From contig NZ_CP085211.1 of assembly GCF_044797955.1 (NCBI RefSeq), positions 1,488,001 to 1,552,000 on the forward strand: a stretch of 64,000 nucleotides of DNA. Direction: 5' to 3'. Position 1 is the stretch's first letter, and every line of letters starts with the position of its first letter. The notes under the pieces are model-generated. The model ran no database searches. It was given only the letters and a program-made list of their open reading frames with translations, and had not been told where the DNA came from. Shown here one piece after another: positions 18,444 to 27,976 of this stretch. Source of the DNA: Idiomarina seosinensis_A. Lineage in GTDB: Bacteria; Pseudomonadota; Gammaproteobacteria; Enterobacterales; Alteromonadaceae. Both the position numbers and the translations under genes were made by a program.

Positions 18444-19139
18444 CTACTTCCCTGCTTGCTCATTGAGCTGTAACTGGCCCCGCTGCAGGCGCTCGACACG
18501 CTGCAGTTGAGCCGCTAAGCGCTCATCGTGGGTAACAACAATAAAGGCCGTTCGCCGTTCCTGATTCAGCTGTAGCATCAGCTGATAAACCGCCTCTGCT
18601 GCTTCGCCGTCAAGATTACCGGTCGGCTCGTCCGCAATAATCAGTTGCGGCTGATTAGCAAACGCACGAGCCACCGCAACGCGCTGACGCTCGCCGCCGG
18701 ACAGTTGTGCCGGGCGGTGATGCATGCGTTCGGCAAGCCCTACCCGCTGTAGTAATTCCATCGCCTGTTGCCGCGCATCGGTTTTACTGTAGCCGGCAAT
18801 CAGCAACGGCATGGCGACATTTTCTAACGCATCAAACTCGGGTAATAAATGATGAAACTGGTAAACAAAGCCGAGATTTTGATTACGCCAGCGTGCCAGC
18901 CGGCTGGCACTCCAGCCGGTCAGTGCTTCGCCCTGAAAACAGACTTCTCCTGCGCTTGGCTGATCCAACCCCGCCAAAATATGCATTAAGGTACTTTTGC
19001 CCGAACCTGAGGCCCCGACTATGGCGACCATTTCACCAGCGTTAATGCTAAAGTCCACCGCATTCAACACCTCAGTCTGACCACCACCGTCGTCAAATAC
19101 CTTACTGATTTTCTGCCCTGCTAATAGCGGGTTAGTCAT
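18444..19139 (-). CDS. lolD: Lipoprotein-releasing ABC ATPase LolD
   Basis: Cytoplasmic ATPase of LolCDE. 231 residues with GASGSGKST (Walker A), LSGGERQR (signature), LIIADEPTGNLDG (Walker B) and VVTHDERLA (switch His). It overlaps the end of lolC by 8 nt, so translation is coupled. Confidence 0.96.
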   Translation of the reverse strand: MTNPLLAGQKISKVFDDGGGQTEVLNAVDFSINAGEMVAIVGASGSGKSTLMHILAGLDQPSAGEVCFQGEALTGWSASRLARWRNQNLGFVYQFHHLLPEFDALENVAMPLLIAGYSKTDARQQAMELLQRVGLAERMHHRPAQLSGGERQRVAVARAFANQPQLIIADEPTGNLDGEAAEAVYQLMLQLNQERRTAFIVVTHDERLAAQLQRVERLQRGQLQLNEQAGK

Positions 19140-20370
19140 AGCGTAATGCCTCCGAGGGTTGGGTTTTAGCAGCCAGCATGGCAGGGTAAATGGTCGCTGC
19201 TAAACACAGCAATAGTGACGCAACGGCAACCACAACTAATTGACCCGGTTGGACAACAATCGGCAGGCCAGTGGCATTAATCGCCATTAAGTCGACCCCA
19301 AACAGTGTTAACAGGGGGTTCAGGTAATAACTGACTAGTAACCCCAGCAGCAGACCCGAAGCTGTTCCCACCAGGCCGTTATAACTGCCCTGCAGTAAAA
19401 ACACCCGTCGTATCTGTGCCTGGGTCAGGCCAAGGGTTTGCAAAATCGCAATATCGTTACGTTTTTCGTTAATCACCATGATAAGTGCCGACAGCGTATT
19501 AAAAGCCGCCACCGCAATGATTAATGCCAGCATCAGCCACATCATGCGCTTTTCCATAGCAACCGCATCAAACAGCTGACCAAACTGTTGCCGCCAGTCG
19601 GTTACCTGATAGTCGCTGTGCTGCCGGTAATAAGCGGCAACCTCAGGCGCGGCAAAAGCGTCATTTAGCTGCAGCTGAAAGCCCTCAACCGATTGTGCCG
19701 GTCGACGGGTTAAGCGATTAAGATCTTCTGCGTTGGCAACCACCAGGTTATTGTCCAGCTCTGACTGCAACGCGAAAATTCCGGTAACCGTAAAACGTCT
19801 TTGCGCAGGAACCATACCAAAGGGGGTATAAACAGCGCCTTCTGAGGTTATCAGTCGTATTTTATCGCCGATACTTACCCCAAGCCTGCCGGCAACGCCC
19901 TGGCCAATAATAAGGTGGTAGTCTCCGGCACCTAACTGCTGCCAGTCGCCAACCTGCAGTGCCTGGCTTAGCACCTCCGGCAGCCCCGCAGCAGGATCAT
20001 CTGCGCTTACCTGGCTAAGCCTGCCACGGGCGACAGCCACAACCATCTCTCCGGGAGTCTGTAATAAGGCCTGGGTCTGGACATAAGGCATCACGGACTT
20101 AACTTGTGGGTGCCGGGGTAACTGCTCCTGTCGCTCTGACCAACTCTCCAGTGCCCGCTCAGATGTCAATTTTACCTGGGGAACAGCGCCAAGAATCCGC
20201 TGTTTCAACTCGTTTTCGAAACCATTCATGACGGACATAACAACGACTAGTGCCATTAAGCCAAGAGCAATACCAAATAACGCAAAGCGATTGATAAAGC
20301 GGGTAAAAGCCGAGCTTTTTTGGGCGCGCCCATAGCGTAAGGCGATAAAAAGCGATACCGGTTGAAACAT
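19132..20370 (-). CDS. lolC: Lipoprotein-releasing ABC permease LolC
   Basis: Partner permease of LolE. 412 residues; the N-terminus MFQPVSLFIALRYGRAQ and VVVMSVMNGFENELKQRIL follow the LolC pattern, with the same four-helix layout and a large periplasmic loop (about 45-270). First gene of lolCDE; it diverges from the PilZ-like gene across 84 nt. Confidence 0.94.
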   Translation of the reverse strand: MFQPVSLFIALRYGRAQKSSAFTRFINRFALFGIALGLMALVVVMSVMNGFENELKQRILGAVPQVKLTSERALESWSERQEQLPRHPQVKSVMPYVQTQALLQTPGEMVVAVARGRLSQVSADDPAAGLPEVLSQALQVGDWQQLGAGDYHLIIGQGVAGRLGVSIGDKIRLITSEGAVYTPFGMVPAQRRFTVTGIFALQSELDNNLVVANAEDLNRLTRRPAQSVEGFQLQLNDAFAAPEVAAYYRQHSDYQVTDWRQQFGQLFDAVAMEKRMMWLMLALIIAVAAFNTLSALIMVINEKRNDIAILQTLGLTQAQIRRVFLLQGSYNGLVGTASGLLLGLLVSYYLNPLLTLFGVDLMAINATGLPIVVQPGQLVVVAVASLLLCLAATIYPAMLAAKTQPSEALRYD

Positions 20371-20454
20371 TACCCTCTCAAAATCTAATCTTGCGTAATC
20401 ATTAGCAGCAAGGATAATGAGTTACGTTAGGGCTGACAACTAAAAGGGCGGAAT

Positions 20455-21078
20455 ATGAGTAATTCCCCAGTGATGCAAACACAACAAATTGGTGATTTCT
20501 TTACCGTTAACGAACTATTCTCGGTTAATTTATTGCCATTAAGTGGCGATGCCACAGTGCCGGATGACGAGCAGTTTGAACAACAAATGCCAGAGCTGTT
20601 TAAAATGGCCTCAGATATGGCAGGTGCCGATAAAGACCTGCTGGAAAAGCTGCGGCTGGAGTCACAAAACAGTCCGACGCTAGGTATGTTTTTAGAGCAT
20701 ATGAATCAGCGCATGATCACTATGTTGGGGTACTTATTGCGTTACGAAGATGAGCCACAGCACCGCTTTAATGGTGTCGAGTTTGGCGGCGGCGGCATTC
20801 GTGTGGAAAGCGAGCAGACCTTTGCTGCCGGCCAGCTATTTCAGGCGAAGCTTTTTTTGAAAGCGGAGTCACTAGCAATTTTTTGTTATCTGCGCTGTAT
20901 TCAAAACTGTGACGATGATACCTCAGACAGTCATCAAATGACGCTGGAATTCGCGCAAATAAGCGAACAGGATCAAGAGCATCTGATCCGCGCCAGCCTG
21001 CATGCTCAAAGCCGTCAGTTAAAGCGCCGGGCACAACAACGAAAACGTGAAAATAGCGAAAACAACGAAAACACCTGA
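20455..21078 (+). CDS. PilZ-like domain protein
   Basis: 207 residues, soluble, with a helical first half and a C-terminal beta-rich half. FNGVEFGGGGIRVESEQTF and the later MTLEFAQISEQDQEHLIR look like the PilZ 'S.GG' strand and F-x-x-L end, but the cyclic di-GMP RxxxR and (D/N)xSxxG signatures are not intact, so c-di-GMP binding is doubtful. The tail is strongly basic, then rich in Asn and Glu. It sits just upstream of mfd. Confidence 0.6.
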   Translation: MSNSPVMQTQQIGDFFTVNELFSVNLLPLSGDATVPDDEQFEQQMPELFKMASDMAGADKDLLEKLRLESQNSPTLGMFLEHMNQRMITMLGYLLRYEDEPQHRFNGVEFGGGGIRVESEQTFAAGQLFQAKLFLKAESLAIFCYLRCIQNCDDDTSDSHQMTLEFAQISEQDQEHLIRASLHAQSRQLKRRAQQRKRENSENNENT

Positions 21079-21159
21079 TTTATCCGTTGCCAGGCATCCA
21101 AAATCGCTGCCAGATCAGTATAATGCCCACATTGTTTCTGTCTGGGTAGTTGAGTGGTC

Positions 21160-24100
21160 ATGCCAAAAGTTTCTGTATTAAAGCCTCCCTTTCCTGATTC
21201 TGCTGAACGCGATGTCAGCTGGGTTAACTTGCGCGGCAGCTCAGAGGCCCTGGCCATAGCCAAGCTCATTGATCAAACACCGGGGCGGGTTTTAATCGTC
21301 ACTGCTGACGCAAATCAAGCGCATCGGCTGGAACAGGAAGTTCGTTATTTTGCCGGAGAAGACACTGAATATCACGACGATATTACGCTGTTCCCGGATT
21401 GGGAAACCTTGCCCTACGACAGTTTCTCACCACATCAGGATATAATCTCCGAACGACTGAGTGTGCTGGCGCGCTTACCCGCCGCCAAACGAGGCGCACT
21501 AATTGTAAGTGTGAATACCTTGATGCAACGGTTGGCACCAAAGACCTTTGTCCAAAGTCAGGCAATGGAATTCAGCGTTGGCCAACAGCTCAATAGCCTC
21601 GCGCTGCGTGAGCAACTCGAACAAGCCGGCTATCGTCCGGTTAATCAAGTTATGGAGCACGGTGAATTTAGCTCCAGAGGCTCAATTCTGGACCTCTTCC
21701 CAATGGGAAGTTCACAGCCTTATCGACTGGACTTTTTTGATGATGAGCTTGATACCATCCGGCCGTTCGATCCGGAGACGCAACTTTCTCAGCAGCCGGT
21801 CAGTCAGGTCAGACTTTTACCTGCGCACGAGTTCCCGCTGACCAAAACGGGCATTGAGTTATTTCGCAGCCAGTTTCGCGAACGTTTCGAGATAACTGCT
21901 GAACGCGATTCAGTGTACCAGCAAGTCAGTAAGTCGCAGCTGCCCGGCGGCATCGAATATTATTTGCCGCTGTTTTTTGAACATACTGCCAGCTTATTTG
22001 ATTACTTACCCGATAATACGGTTTTGGTCTCTCACGGTGACATTCAAGGGGCCCTGGAACGGCTCTGGACGGATATTAACCACCGCTACGAACAACGCCG
22101 TTACGACAAAGCGCGCCCCTTACTTCATCCTAACGAGCTGTATTTACCGGTTAACGAAGTGCATGCCGGCTTTAAACAGCTGCGCCGGGTCCGCACGGCC
22201 ATTCCTGCTGATAAGCCAGCTCCTGGCCCGCATCAGTTTGATACCGGGCTGGTCAGTGATATTGCCGCTAACCATCAGCAAAAAGAGCCCTTTGCCGGGT
22301 TGGCTAAACTGATTGACCAGGCGCTGTCAAATAACGAGCGTGTGTTGTTGTCTGCGGAAAGCGCCGGTCGAAAAGAAACCCTCCGTGAAACCGTTAGCCG
22401 GCTGGGCTGGCGCCCGCTGCTGGTTAATAGCCTGGATGAGTTTTTAGCATCTGAGTCTGAGGTCGGGCTGCTGGTAAGTCCGATCGTCAACTCGTTTCAC
22501 CTAAATGCCGACAAACTTTGGTTTATCACCGAAACCGAGTTGCTCGGCAATAAAATCGCGCAGCGCCGGCGACGCGATCAAAAAGCCACAATCAGCCCCG
22601 ATACTCTAATCCGCAATTTGGCCGAGCTGCAAATTGACCAGGCCGTGGTTCATATTGATCATGGTGTTGGCCGTTATCAGGGCCTGACAACTCTGGATGC
22701 CGGTTCAGTGACGACCGAATTTGTCACCATTGAGTACGCCGGAGGCTCAAAACTTTACGTACCAATCTCTTCTCTTGATGTGCTGAGTCGCTATAGCGGT
22801 GGTGAAGACAATCATGCGCCGTTACATAAGCTGGGTAATGACAGCTGGGAAAAAGCCAAAAAACGGGCCGCTGAAAAAGTCCGCGATGTCGCTGCCGAGT
22901 TACTCGATGTCTATGCTCACCGGGAAGCCAAATCAGGTTATGGATTTAGCATTAACGAAGACGATTATCAGCGCTTTGCCAGTGGTTTTCCCTTTGAAGA
23001 AACCATTGATCAACAGCAGGCCATCAGTGCATTAAAAGCCGACATGCAGCTACCTCAGCCAATGGACCGGCTGGTTTGTGGAGATGTTGGCTTTGGTAAA
23101 ACCGAAGTGGCTATGCGCGGCGCTTTTATTGCCGTCAATGACGGTAAACAAGTGATGGTCCTGGTGCCGACGACGTTATTAGCACAACAGCATTATGAAA
23201 ATTTTAAAGACCGTTTTGCTGACTGGCCTGTGCGAGTAGAAGTTTTGTCGCGCTTTAAAACCGCCAAGCAGTCAAAGCAAATCCTCGAGGACTTAGCATC
23301 TGGTCAGGTTGATATCATCATCGGCACCCACAAATTACTGCAGGAAAATGTCAAATGTCATGATCTTGGCCTGTTAATCGTTGACGAAGAGCATCGCTTT
23401 GGTGTGCGGCAAAAAGAAACGATTAAGCGCATGCGGGCTGATGTCGATATTTTAACTCTGACAGCAACGCCCATTCCTCGCACCCTGAATATGGCGATGA
23501 ATAATATTCGTGACTTGTCGATTATTGCGACGCCTCCGGCCAAGCGACTGTCGGTAAAAACGTTTGTCCGTGAGGCGGACGATGCCACAGTGCGAGAAGC
23601 GATTTTACGGGAGATTTTACGCGGCGGCCAAGTTTACTTCTTGCACAACAACGTTGAAACCATCGACAAAGTAGCCCGCGATCTGGAAGTGCTGGTTCCG
23701 GAAGCTCGTATTACCCTGGCTCACGGACAAATGCGCGAACGTGACCTGGAGCGAATAATGTCCGACTTTTACCATCAGCGCTTTAATGTGCTGGTTTGTA
23801 CCACGATTATTGAGACCGGCATTGATGTTCCCAGTGCCAATACCATCATCATGAACCGCGCCGATCACCTGGGTCTGGCTCAGATGCATCAGCTTCGTGG
23901 GCGTGTGGGTCGTTCACACCATCAGGCTTACGCGTATTTATTAACGCCGCACCCGAAACGCATGACAAAAGATGCTGCAAAGCGCCTGGAGGCCATAGCC
24001 CAGCTGGAAGATCTCGGCGCCGGCTTTATGCTGGCAACCCATGACTTAGAAATTCGCGGCGCTGGTGAATTACTTGGCGATGAGCAAAGTGGACAAATCG

Positions 24101-24636
24101 AAAGCATTGGTTTTACCTTATATATGGACATGCTGGAACAGGCAGTACAGGCCCTGAAAGAAGGCAAGCAACCCTCTCTGGAAGGTTTAACCCGCAGTCG
24201 CTCAGAAATCGACCTGCGCATCCCGGCATTACTACCGGACGACTACATTCCGGACGTTAATAACCGACTGAGTTTATACAAGCGTATAGCCAGTAGTGAC
24301 AGTGAGCAGCAGCTTGAGGATATCCAGGTCGAACTTATTGATCGGTTTGGCTTATTACCCGATGCGGCTAAAAATCTGATCCGCCAGACCAGTTTACGAA
24401 ATCGAGCCGAATTACTAGGCATCCGTAAAATTGATATGGGTAATCAGGGCGGTATGATTGAGTTTGGCAACGAAACCAAAGTCAAACCGGAGAGCATTAT
24501 TGGCCTTATTCAGCAGGCACCTAAGCACTATAAGCTTGATGGCCCCAGCCGTTTGCGTATCAGCCAGCCACTGGAAGATACCCAGACCCGGCTGGAACTG
24601 ATAGAGTCTTTATTAACTGAGTTTTCACAGGAGTAA
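21160..24636 (+). CDS. mfd: Transcription-repair coupling factor
   Basis: Translocase that removes stalled RNA polymerase and recruits UvrA. About 1,158 residues: UvrB-like N-terminal module, RNA polymerase interaction domain (DQAVVHIDHGVGRYQGL), RecG-like motor with GDVGFGKTEVA, DEEH and LTATPIPRT, and a C-terminal autoinhibitory domain. GTG at 21154 and ATG at 21160 are both possible; the ATG (MPKVSVLKPP) is preferred. Confidence 0.96.
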   Translation: MPKVSVLKPPFPDSAERDVSWVNLRGSSEALAIAKLIDQTPGRVLIVTADANQAHRLEQEVRYFAGEDTEYHDDITLFPDWETLPYDSFSPHQDIISERLSVLARLPAAKRGALIVSVNTLMQRLAPKTFVQSQAMEFSVGQQLNSLALREQLEQAGYRPVNQVMEHGEFSSRGSILDLFPMGSSQPYRLDFFDDELDTIRPFDPETQLSQQPVSQVRLLPAHEFPLTKTGIELFRSQFRERFEITAERDSVYQQVSKSQLPGGIEYYLPLFFEHTASLFDYLPDNTVLVSHGDIQGALERLWTDINHRYEQRRYDKARPLLHPNELYLPVNEVHAGFKQLRRVRTAIPADKPAPGPHQFDTGLVSDIAANHQQKEPFAGLAKLIDQALSNNERVLLSAESAGRKETLRETVSRLGWRPLLVNSLDEFLASESEVGLLVSPIVNSFHLNADKLWFITETELLGNKIAQRRRRDQKATISPDTLIRNLAELQIDQAVVHIDHGVGRYQGLTTLDAGSVTTEFVTIEYAGGSKLYVPISSLDVLSRYSGGEDNHAPLHKLGNDSWEKAKKRAAEKVRDVAAELLDVYAHREAKSGYGFSINEDDYQRFASGFPFEETIDQQQAISALKADMQLPQPMDRLVCGDVGFGKTEVAMRGAFIAVNDGKQVMVLVPTTLLAQQHYENFKDRFADWPVRVEVLSRFKTAKQSKQILEDLASGQVDIIIGTHKLLQENVKCHDLGLLIVDEEHRFGVRQKETIKRMRADVDILTLTATPIPRTLNMAMNNIRDLSIIATPPAKRLSVKTFVREADDATVREAILREILRGGQVYFLHNNVETIDKVARDLEVLVPEARITLAHGQMRERDLERIMSDFYHQRFNVLVCTTIIETGIDVPSANTIIMNRADHLGLAQMHQLRGRVGRSHHQAYAYLLTPHPKRMTKDAAKRLEAIAQLEDLGAGFMLATHDLEIRGAGELLGDEQSGQIESIGFTLYMDMLEQAVQALKEGKQPSLEGLTRSRSEIDLRIPALLPDDYIPDVNNRLSLYKRIASSDSEQQLEDIQVELIDRFGLLPDAAKNLIRQTSLRNRAELLGIRKIDMGNQGGMIEFGNETKVKPESIIGLIQQAPKHYKLDGPSRLRISQPLEDTQTRLELIESLLTEFSQE

Positions 24637-24641
24637 GAACA

Positions 24642-25730
24642 GTGACGCGAGCGCTAAAACTAGTCGCAGCAATAACGGCAGTCATCAGTGCCCTGCTTCC
24701 TGTAACAGCTCAGGCCGACCTGCCTGATCGAAACTACTGGCGCTGGTTCGAAGTAGAAGTCCTGTTATTCCGGCACACTCAACAGCAGGACATTAACGAA
24801 CAGTTTCCACTGCAAATAACGGCAATCGAGAGTCTTCAGGGCCGGGACCTTTTGAGTCGCTATTTTGCTCCGGATTTACTGGCTTTGCGTGCAGGGCTGG
24901 AACAATGTCAGCCCTGGTCACCGGAGGCTGATTGGGAGTTCAGGGTAAGCTGCCAATACAACGAAGAAGACAGCTTAATCCCAATACCCGGCAGTCCGTT
25001 TGAAAAACCTGAAACGCTCAGCCAGCTGCAACAAACCGATGTTATTGTTAATGGCGCCGGCGGCAATATTGCCCATGCCAGAGCACCTTTTCTAATGCCC
25101 GCCTCTACTCACGTACTAACCGAAACACGCACAACACTGCAGCGCAAAGCCCTGGCTGAGCCTCTTCTTCACGTTGCCTGGCGACAACCTGTCTTTAATG
25201 AGGAGCAGCAGCAGAGATTACGCTTATTCGCTGGCCGGCAATTTACTGATGACTTTTATTACGATGGGTTTAAGCGTTCTCCTGAGCAAACAACCGACAC
25301 AGAAGACAGGCCGCCAATGACTATGATTGAGCGCATTAATCGTCTTCTTAACCGGATTGAAACCGACCCACAAGTTTTCCGGACAGATGCTGGCAATCAA
25401 CCCCAATCGTTACCGGACACTCTGTTAGTGCCAGAGCGAGCCTGGGAACTTGATGGTTTACTGCATATTTTTTTAGTCGGTAATTATTTACACATTGATC
25501 ACGATTTTAATTTACGCGAAAAGGTTACTATTGACGCTACGGCGCAAAGCCTGGCTCAACAAGCAGACCTTCTGTTATCTGAAAACAACTTAACGGAGCC
25601 GTTCTTGCGAGCTTATCGATTCAAGCAAAGACGGCGGGTAATTAGCCACGAAACACACTACTTTGATCATCCAAAAGTGGGTATGATCATTCAGATAAGA
25701 CGAACTAAGTTATCACCCCGACGCTTTTAA
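24642..25730 (+). CDS. csiV: CsiV-like periplasmic protein
   Basis: 362 residues with a signal peptide ending near TAQA (about 25), then YWRWFEVEVLLFRHT, which matches the CsiV family. In Vibrio, CsiV binds peptidoglycan-related targets and works with the LpoA/PBP1a pathway; the same role here is inferred. The GTG start follows CAGGAG and lies 5 nt after mfd, so the two are probably co-transcribed, a common pairing in gammaproteobacteria. Confidence 0.8.
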   Translation: MTRALKLVAAITAVISALLPVTAQADLPDRNYWRWFEVEVLLFRHTQQQDINEQFPLQITAIESLQGRDLLSRYFAPDLLALRAGLEQCQPWSPEADWEFRVSCQYNEEDSLIPIPGSPFEKPETLSQLQQTDVIVNGAGGNIAHARAPFLMPASTHVLTETRTTLQRKALAEPLLHVAWRQPVFNEEQQQRLRLFAGRQFTDDFYYDGFKRSPEQTTDTEDRPPMTMIERINRLLNRIETDPQVFRTDAGNQPQSLPDTLLVPERAWELDGLLHIFLVGNYLHIDHDFNLREKVTIDATAQSLAQQADLLLSENNLTEPFLRAYRFKQRRRVISHETHYFDHPKVGMIIQIRRTKLSPRRF

Positions 25731-25745
25731 GATAAGGACAGGACA

Positions 25746-26231
25746 ATGGAAAAGTACGATGAGTTGTTACTTGCCCTGCGTAAAGTCATTCGTGCGATCG
25801 ACCTGCACTCGAAACAATTAAATAAGTACGCCGGACTGACCGCGCCACAGTTATTGATTTTACGCGAAATTGTTGCCGGTGATGGCATCACGGCCAGCCA
25901 GGTGGCGCAAAATATTACCTTAAGTCCGGCTACTGTTTCTAATGTTATTGAGCGCATGGAACTGCGCGGTTTAATCCACCGGCAGCGCAGTGCCACCGAT
26001 AAACGCCGCGTCTTATTATACCTCAGTGAGCAGGGTCAGTCGTTGCTCGACAAGGCTCCGCAACCATTACAAGAAGATTTTATTGAAAAGTTTCAGGCAC
26101 TGGAGCAATGGGAGCAATCGCTACTGCTGTCCTCCATGCAACGCATTGCAACTATGATGGACGCCGAAAAGCTGGACGTTGCCCCAGTGCTGGAAGTCGG
26201 CAATTACAACACCATGGACCCCAACTCATGA
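25746..26231 (+). CDS. MarR-family transcriptional regulator
   Basis: 161 residues with a central winged helix-turn-helix (TASQVAQNITLSPATVSNVI) and a DKRRVLLYLSEQG wing. The ligand is unknown. It overlaps the downstream nuclease gene by 4 nt (ATGA), so it may be co-transcribed with it. AGGACAGGACA precedes the ATG. Confidence 0.88.
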   Translation: MEKYDELLLALRKVIRAIDLHSKQLNKYAGLTAPQLLILREIVAGDGITASQVAQNITLSPATVSNVIERMELRGLIHRQRSATDKRRVLLYLSEQGQSLLDKAPQPLQEDFIEKFQALEQWEQSLLLSSMQRIATMMDAEKLDVAPVLEVGNYNTMDPNS

Positions 26232-27976
26232 GAAAACTCAGTACTATCGCCGCAGCGGTTATTTTTAGCAGCTCCGCGCTGGCACAAAATTGCGAATTAA
26301 CAGACGATGTGACGACGATCAGTAGTGTACAGGGAGAAGCCACTCAGTCACCTTTATTAGAAGATACTGTCACCGTTACCGGTATTGTTACTGCTGACTG
26401 GAGTCAGCCCGAGAAGCTCAAAGGCTTTTTCCTGCAGTCTCTGAATGACCACCAGGATGACAATCCATTAACGTCCGAGGGCCTGTTTATTCAGGCCAGC
26501 AACAATATCCGGTCTGTCACGGCAGGCACTATCGTTAAAGTTACGGGTACCGTTAGCGAAGAAAATAACCTGACTCAGTTAACCGATACCAGCCGTTTTT
26601 ACGAATGCGGAACGGTCGACCTTCCTGAACCAGTCGATTTGATCTTACCTTTTTCTTCGCAGCAGCAGGCAGAAACTGTCGAAGGTATGCGGGTCACAGT
26701 ATCCGGCCAACAACCTCTCACGATATCAGGCCATTATCAGTTCCCCCGCCATGGCTTTTTTGACATTTCTGCCGGCCGTCTCTGGACGCCCTCGCAAATT
26801 GCCGAGCCAGGCTCCGCAGCCCGGGCGCTGGCTGCCAGTAATCGACTCAATCGGCTGCAGGTTGATGACAACAGCAATCAACGTCCACAGCCGCTGCCCT
26901 ACCAGAACCTTTTTCATGGTCCCAACAACAGTTTGCGCAGTGGTGCAAGCCTAGCGCCAATAACCGGTATCTTGTCACAGTACAGTGATAGTTATCGCCT
27001 GCAGCCGACAACAGAGCTGCAGTTATCAGAGCGTTCTAAAATAACACCCATTCAGCCCAAACGGGCAGGCCAGCTGCGGATTGCCAGCTTTAACGTACTC
27101 AATTACTTTAACGGTAATGGCCAGGGGGCCGGATTTCCGACCGAACGGGGCGCAAAAACCGTAGCGCAGTTTAAACGCCAGCAAGATAAAATTGTGGCAG
27201 CATTAGACGCGCTAAATGCCGATGTGTTTGGTTTAATGGAAGTCGAGAACGATGGTTTTGACGAAAACAGTGCCATCCAGCAGTTGGTCGATGCGCTGAA
27301 CCAGGCTCAGGATATCCCCTATGCGATTTCTCAGCCGCAATCCGAGCGTGTTGGTGATGACCAAATCAGTGTCGCCATTATCTATAATAAAGATCGGTTA
27401 AAGCCTGCAAACCACGCCAAAACAATCGAAAAAGGCCCTTTCCAGTGGGGTAGTCGCGTACCTCTGGCACAAATCTTTACTGACAAAGAGTCCAAACAGC
27501 AGTTTACCGCGGTTGTTAACCACTTTAAGTCAAAAGGCGGTTGCCCCGAGGACGGCGTTAACGCCAATCAGCGGGACGGCCAGGCTTGCTGGAATGCGTT
27601 GCGGGTTGAATCGGCCGAACGGTTAACTGCCTGGGTAAAACAGGAGCAAATGCCCAACCCCATTTTGCTGGGCGACTTTAATGCCTACTATATGGAAGAA
27701 CCCATGCAATACATGACGGCGAACGGCTACCAGAATGTTTCATCGGCCCGGGATTACTCGTACGTCTACGACAGCCAGGCTGGTTCCCTGGACCATATTC
27801 TGGTTCCAAATGAACTGTCAAAAAATGTAGTGCGAGTTCAACACATCAACTTTAATGCTGATGAGCCCAGACTCTACGATTACCGCGACCCGCAGTATTA
27901 TCAGCCTAATCCGTACCGTTCGTCCGATCATGATCCTTTATTAATTGACCTTGACTGGCGCTCTTCGGGTAAATAG
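26228..27976 (+). CDS. Secreted endonuclease/exonuclease/phosphatase-family nuclease (ExeM/NucH-like)
   Basis: 582 residues from ATG 26228; the frame is open further upstream, but this Met starts a good signal peptide (cleaved near SALA/QN, residue 19). An OB-fold-like segment (VTVTGIVTADW, GFFLQS) is followed by a catalytic domain with RIASFNVLNYF, LMEVEND, HFKSKGG, LLGDFNAY and SSDHDPLL, the Asn, Glu, Asp and His residues of this superfamily. Probably degrades extracellular DNA for nutrients or biofilm turnover. Unlike long ExeM forms, it has no C-terminal sorting anchor. Its 3' end overlaps the convergent gene by 49 nt. Confidence 0.85.
   Translation: MRKLSTIAAAVIFSSSALAQNCELTDDVTTISSVQGEATQSPLLEDTVTVTGIVTADWSQPEKLKGFFLQSLNDHQDDNPLTSEGLFIQASNNIRSVTAGTIVKVTGTVSEENNLTQLTDTSRFYECGTVDLPEPVDLILPFSSQQQAETVEGMRVTVSGQQPLTISGHYQFPRHGFFDISAGRLWTPSQIAEPGSAARALAASNRLNRLQVDDNSNQRPQPLPYQNLFHGPNNSLRSGASLAPITGILSQYSDSYRLQPTTELQLSERSKITPIQPKRAGQLRIASFNVLNYFNGNGQGAGFPTERGAKTVAQFKRQQDKIVAALDALNADVFGLMEVENDGFDENSAIQQLVDALNQAQDIPYAISQPQSERVGDDQISVAIIYNKDRLKPANHAKTIEKGPFQWGSRVPLAQIFTDKESKQQFTAVVNHFKSKGGCPEDGVNANQRDGQACWNALRVESAERLTAWVKQEQMPNPILLGDFNAYYMEEPMQYMTANGYQNVSSARDYSYVYDSQAGSLDHILVPNELSKNVVRVQHINFNADEPRLYDYRDPQYYQPNPYRSSDHDPLLIDLDWRSSGK

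Noticed and set aside
26108..26227. Upstream extension of the nuclease gene
   Set aside because: These codons lie within the MarR gene in another frame; the signal peptide begins at the Met at 26228.
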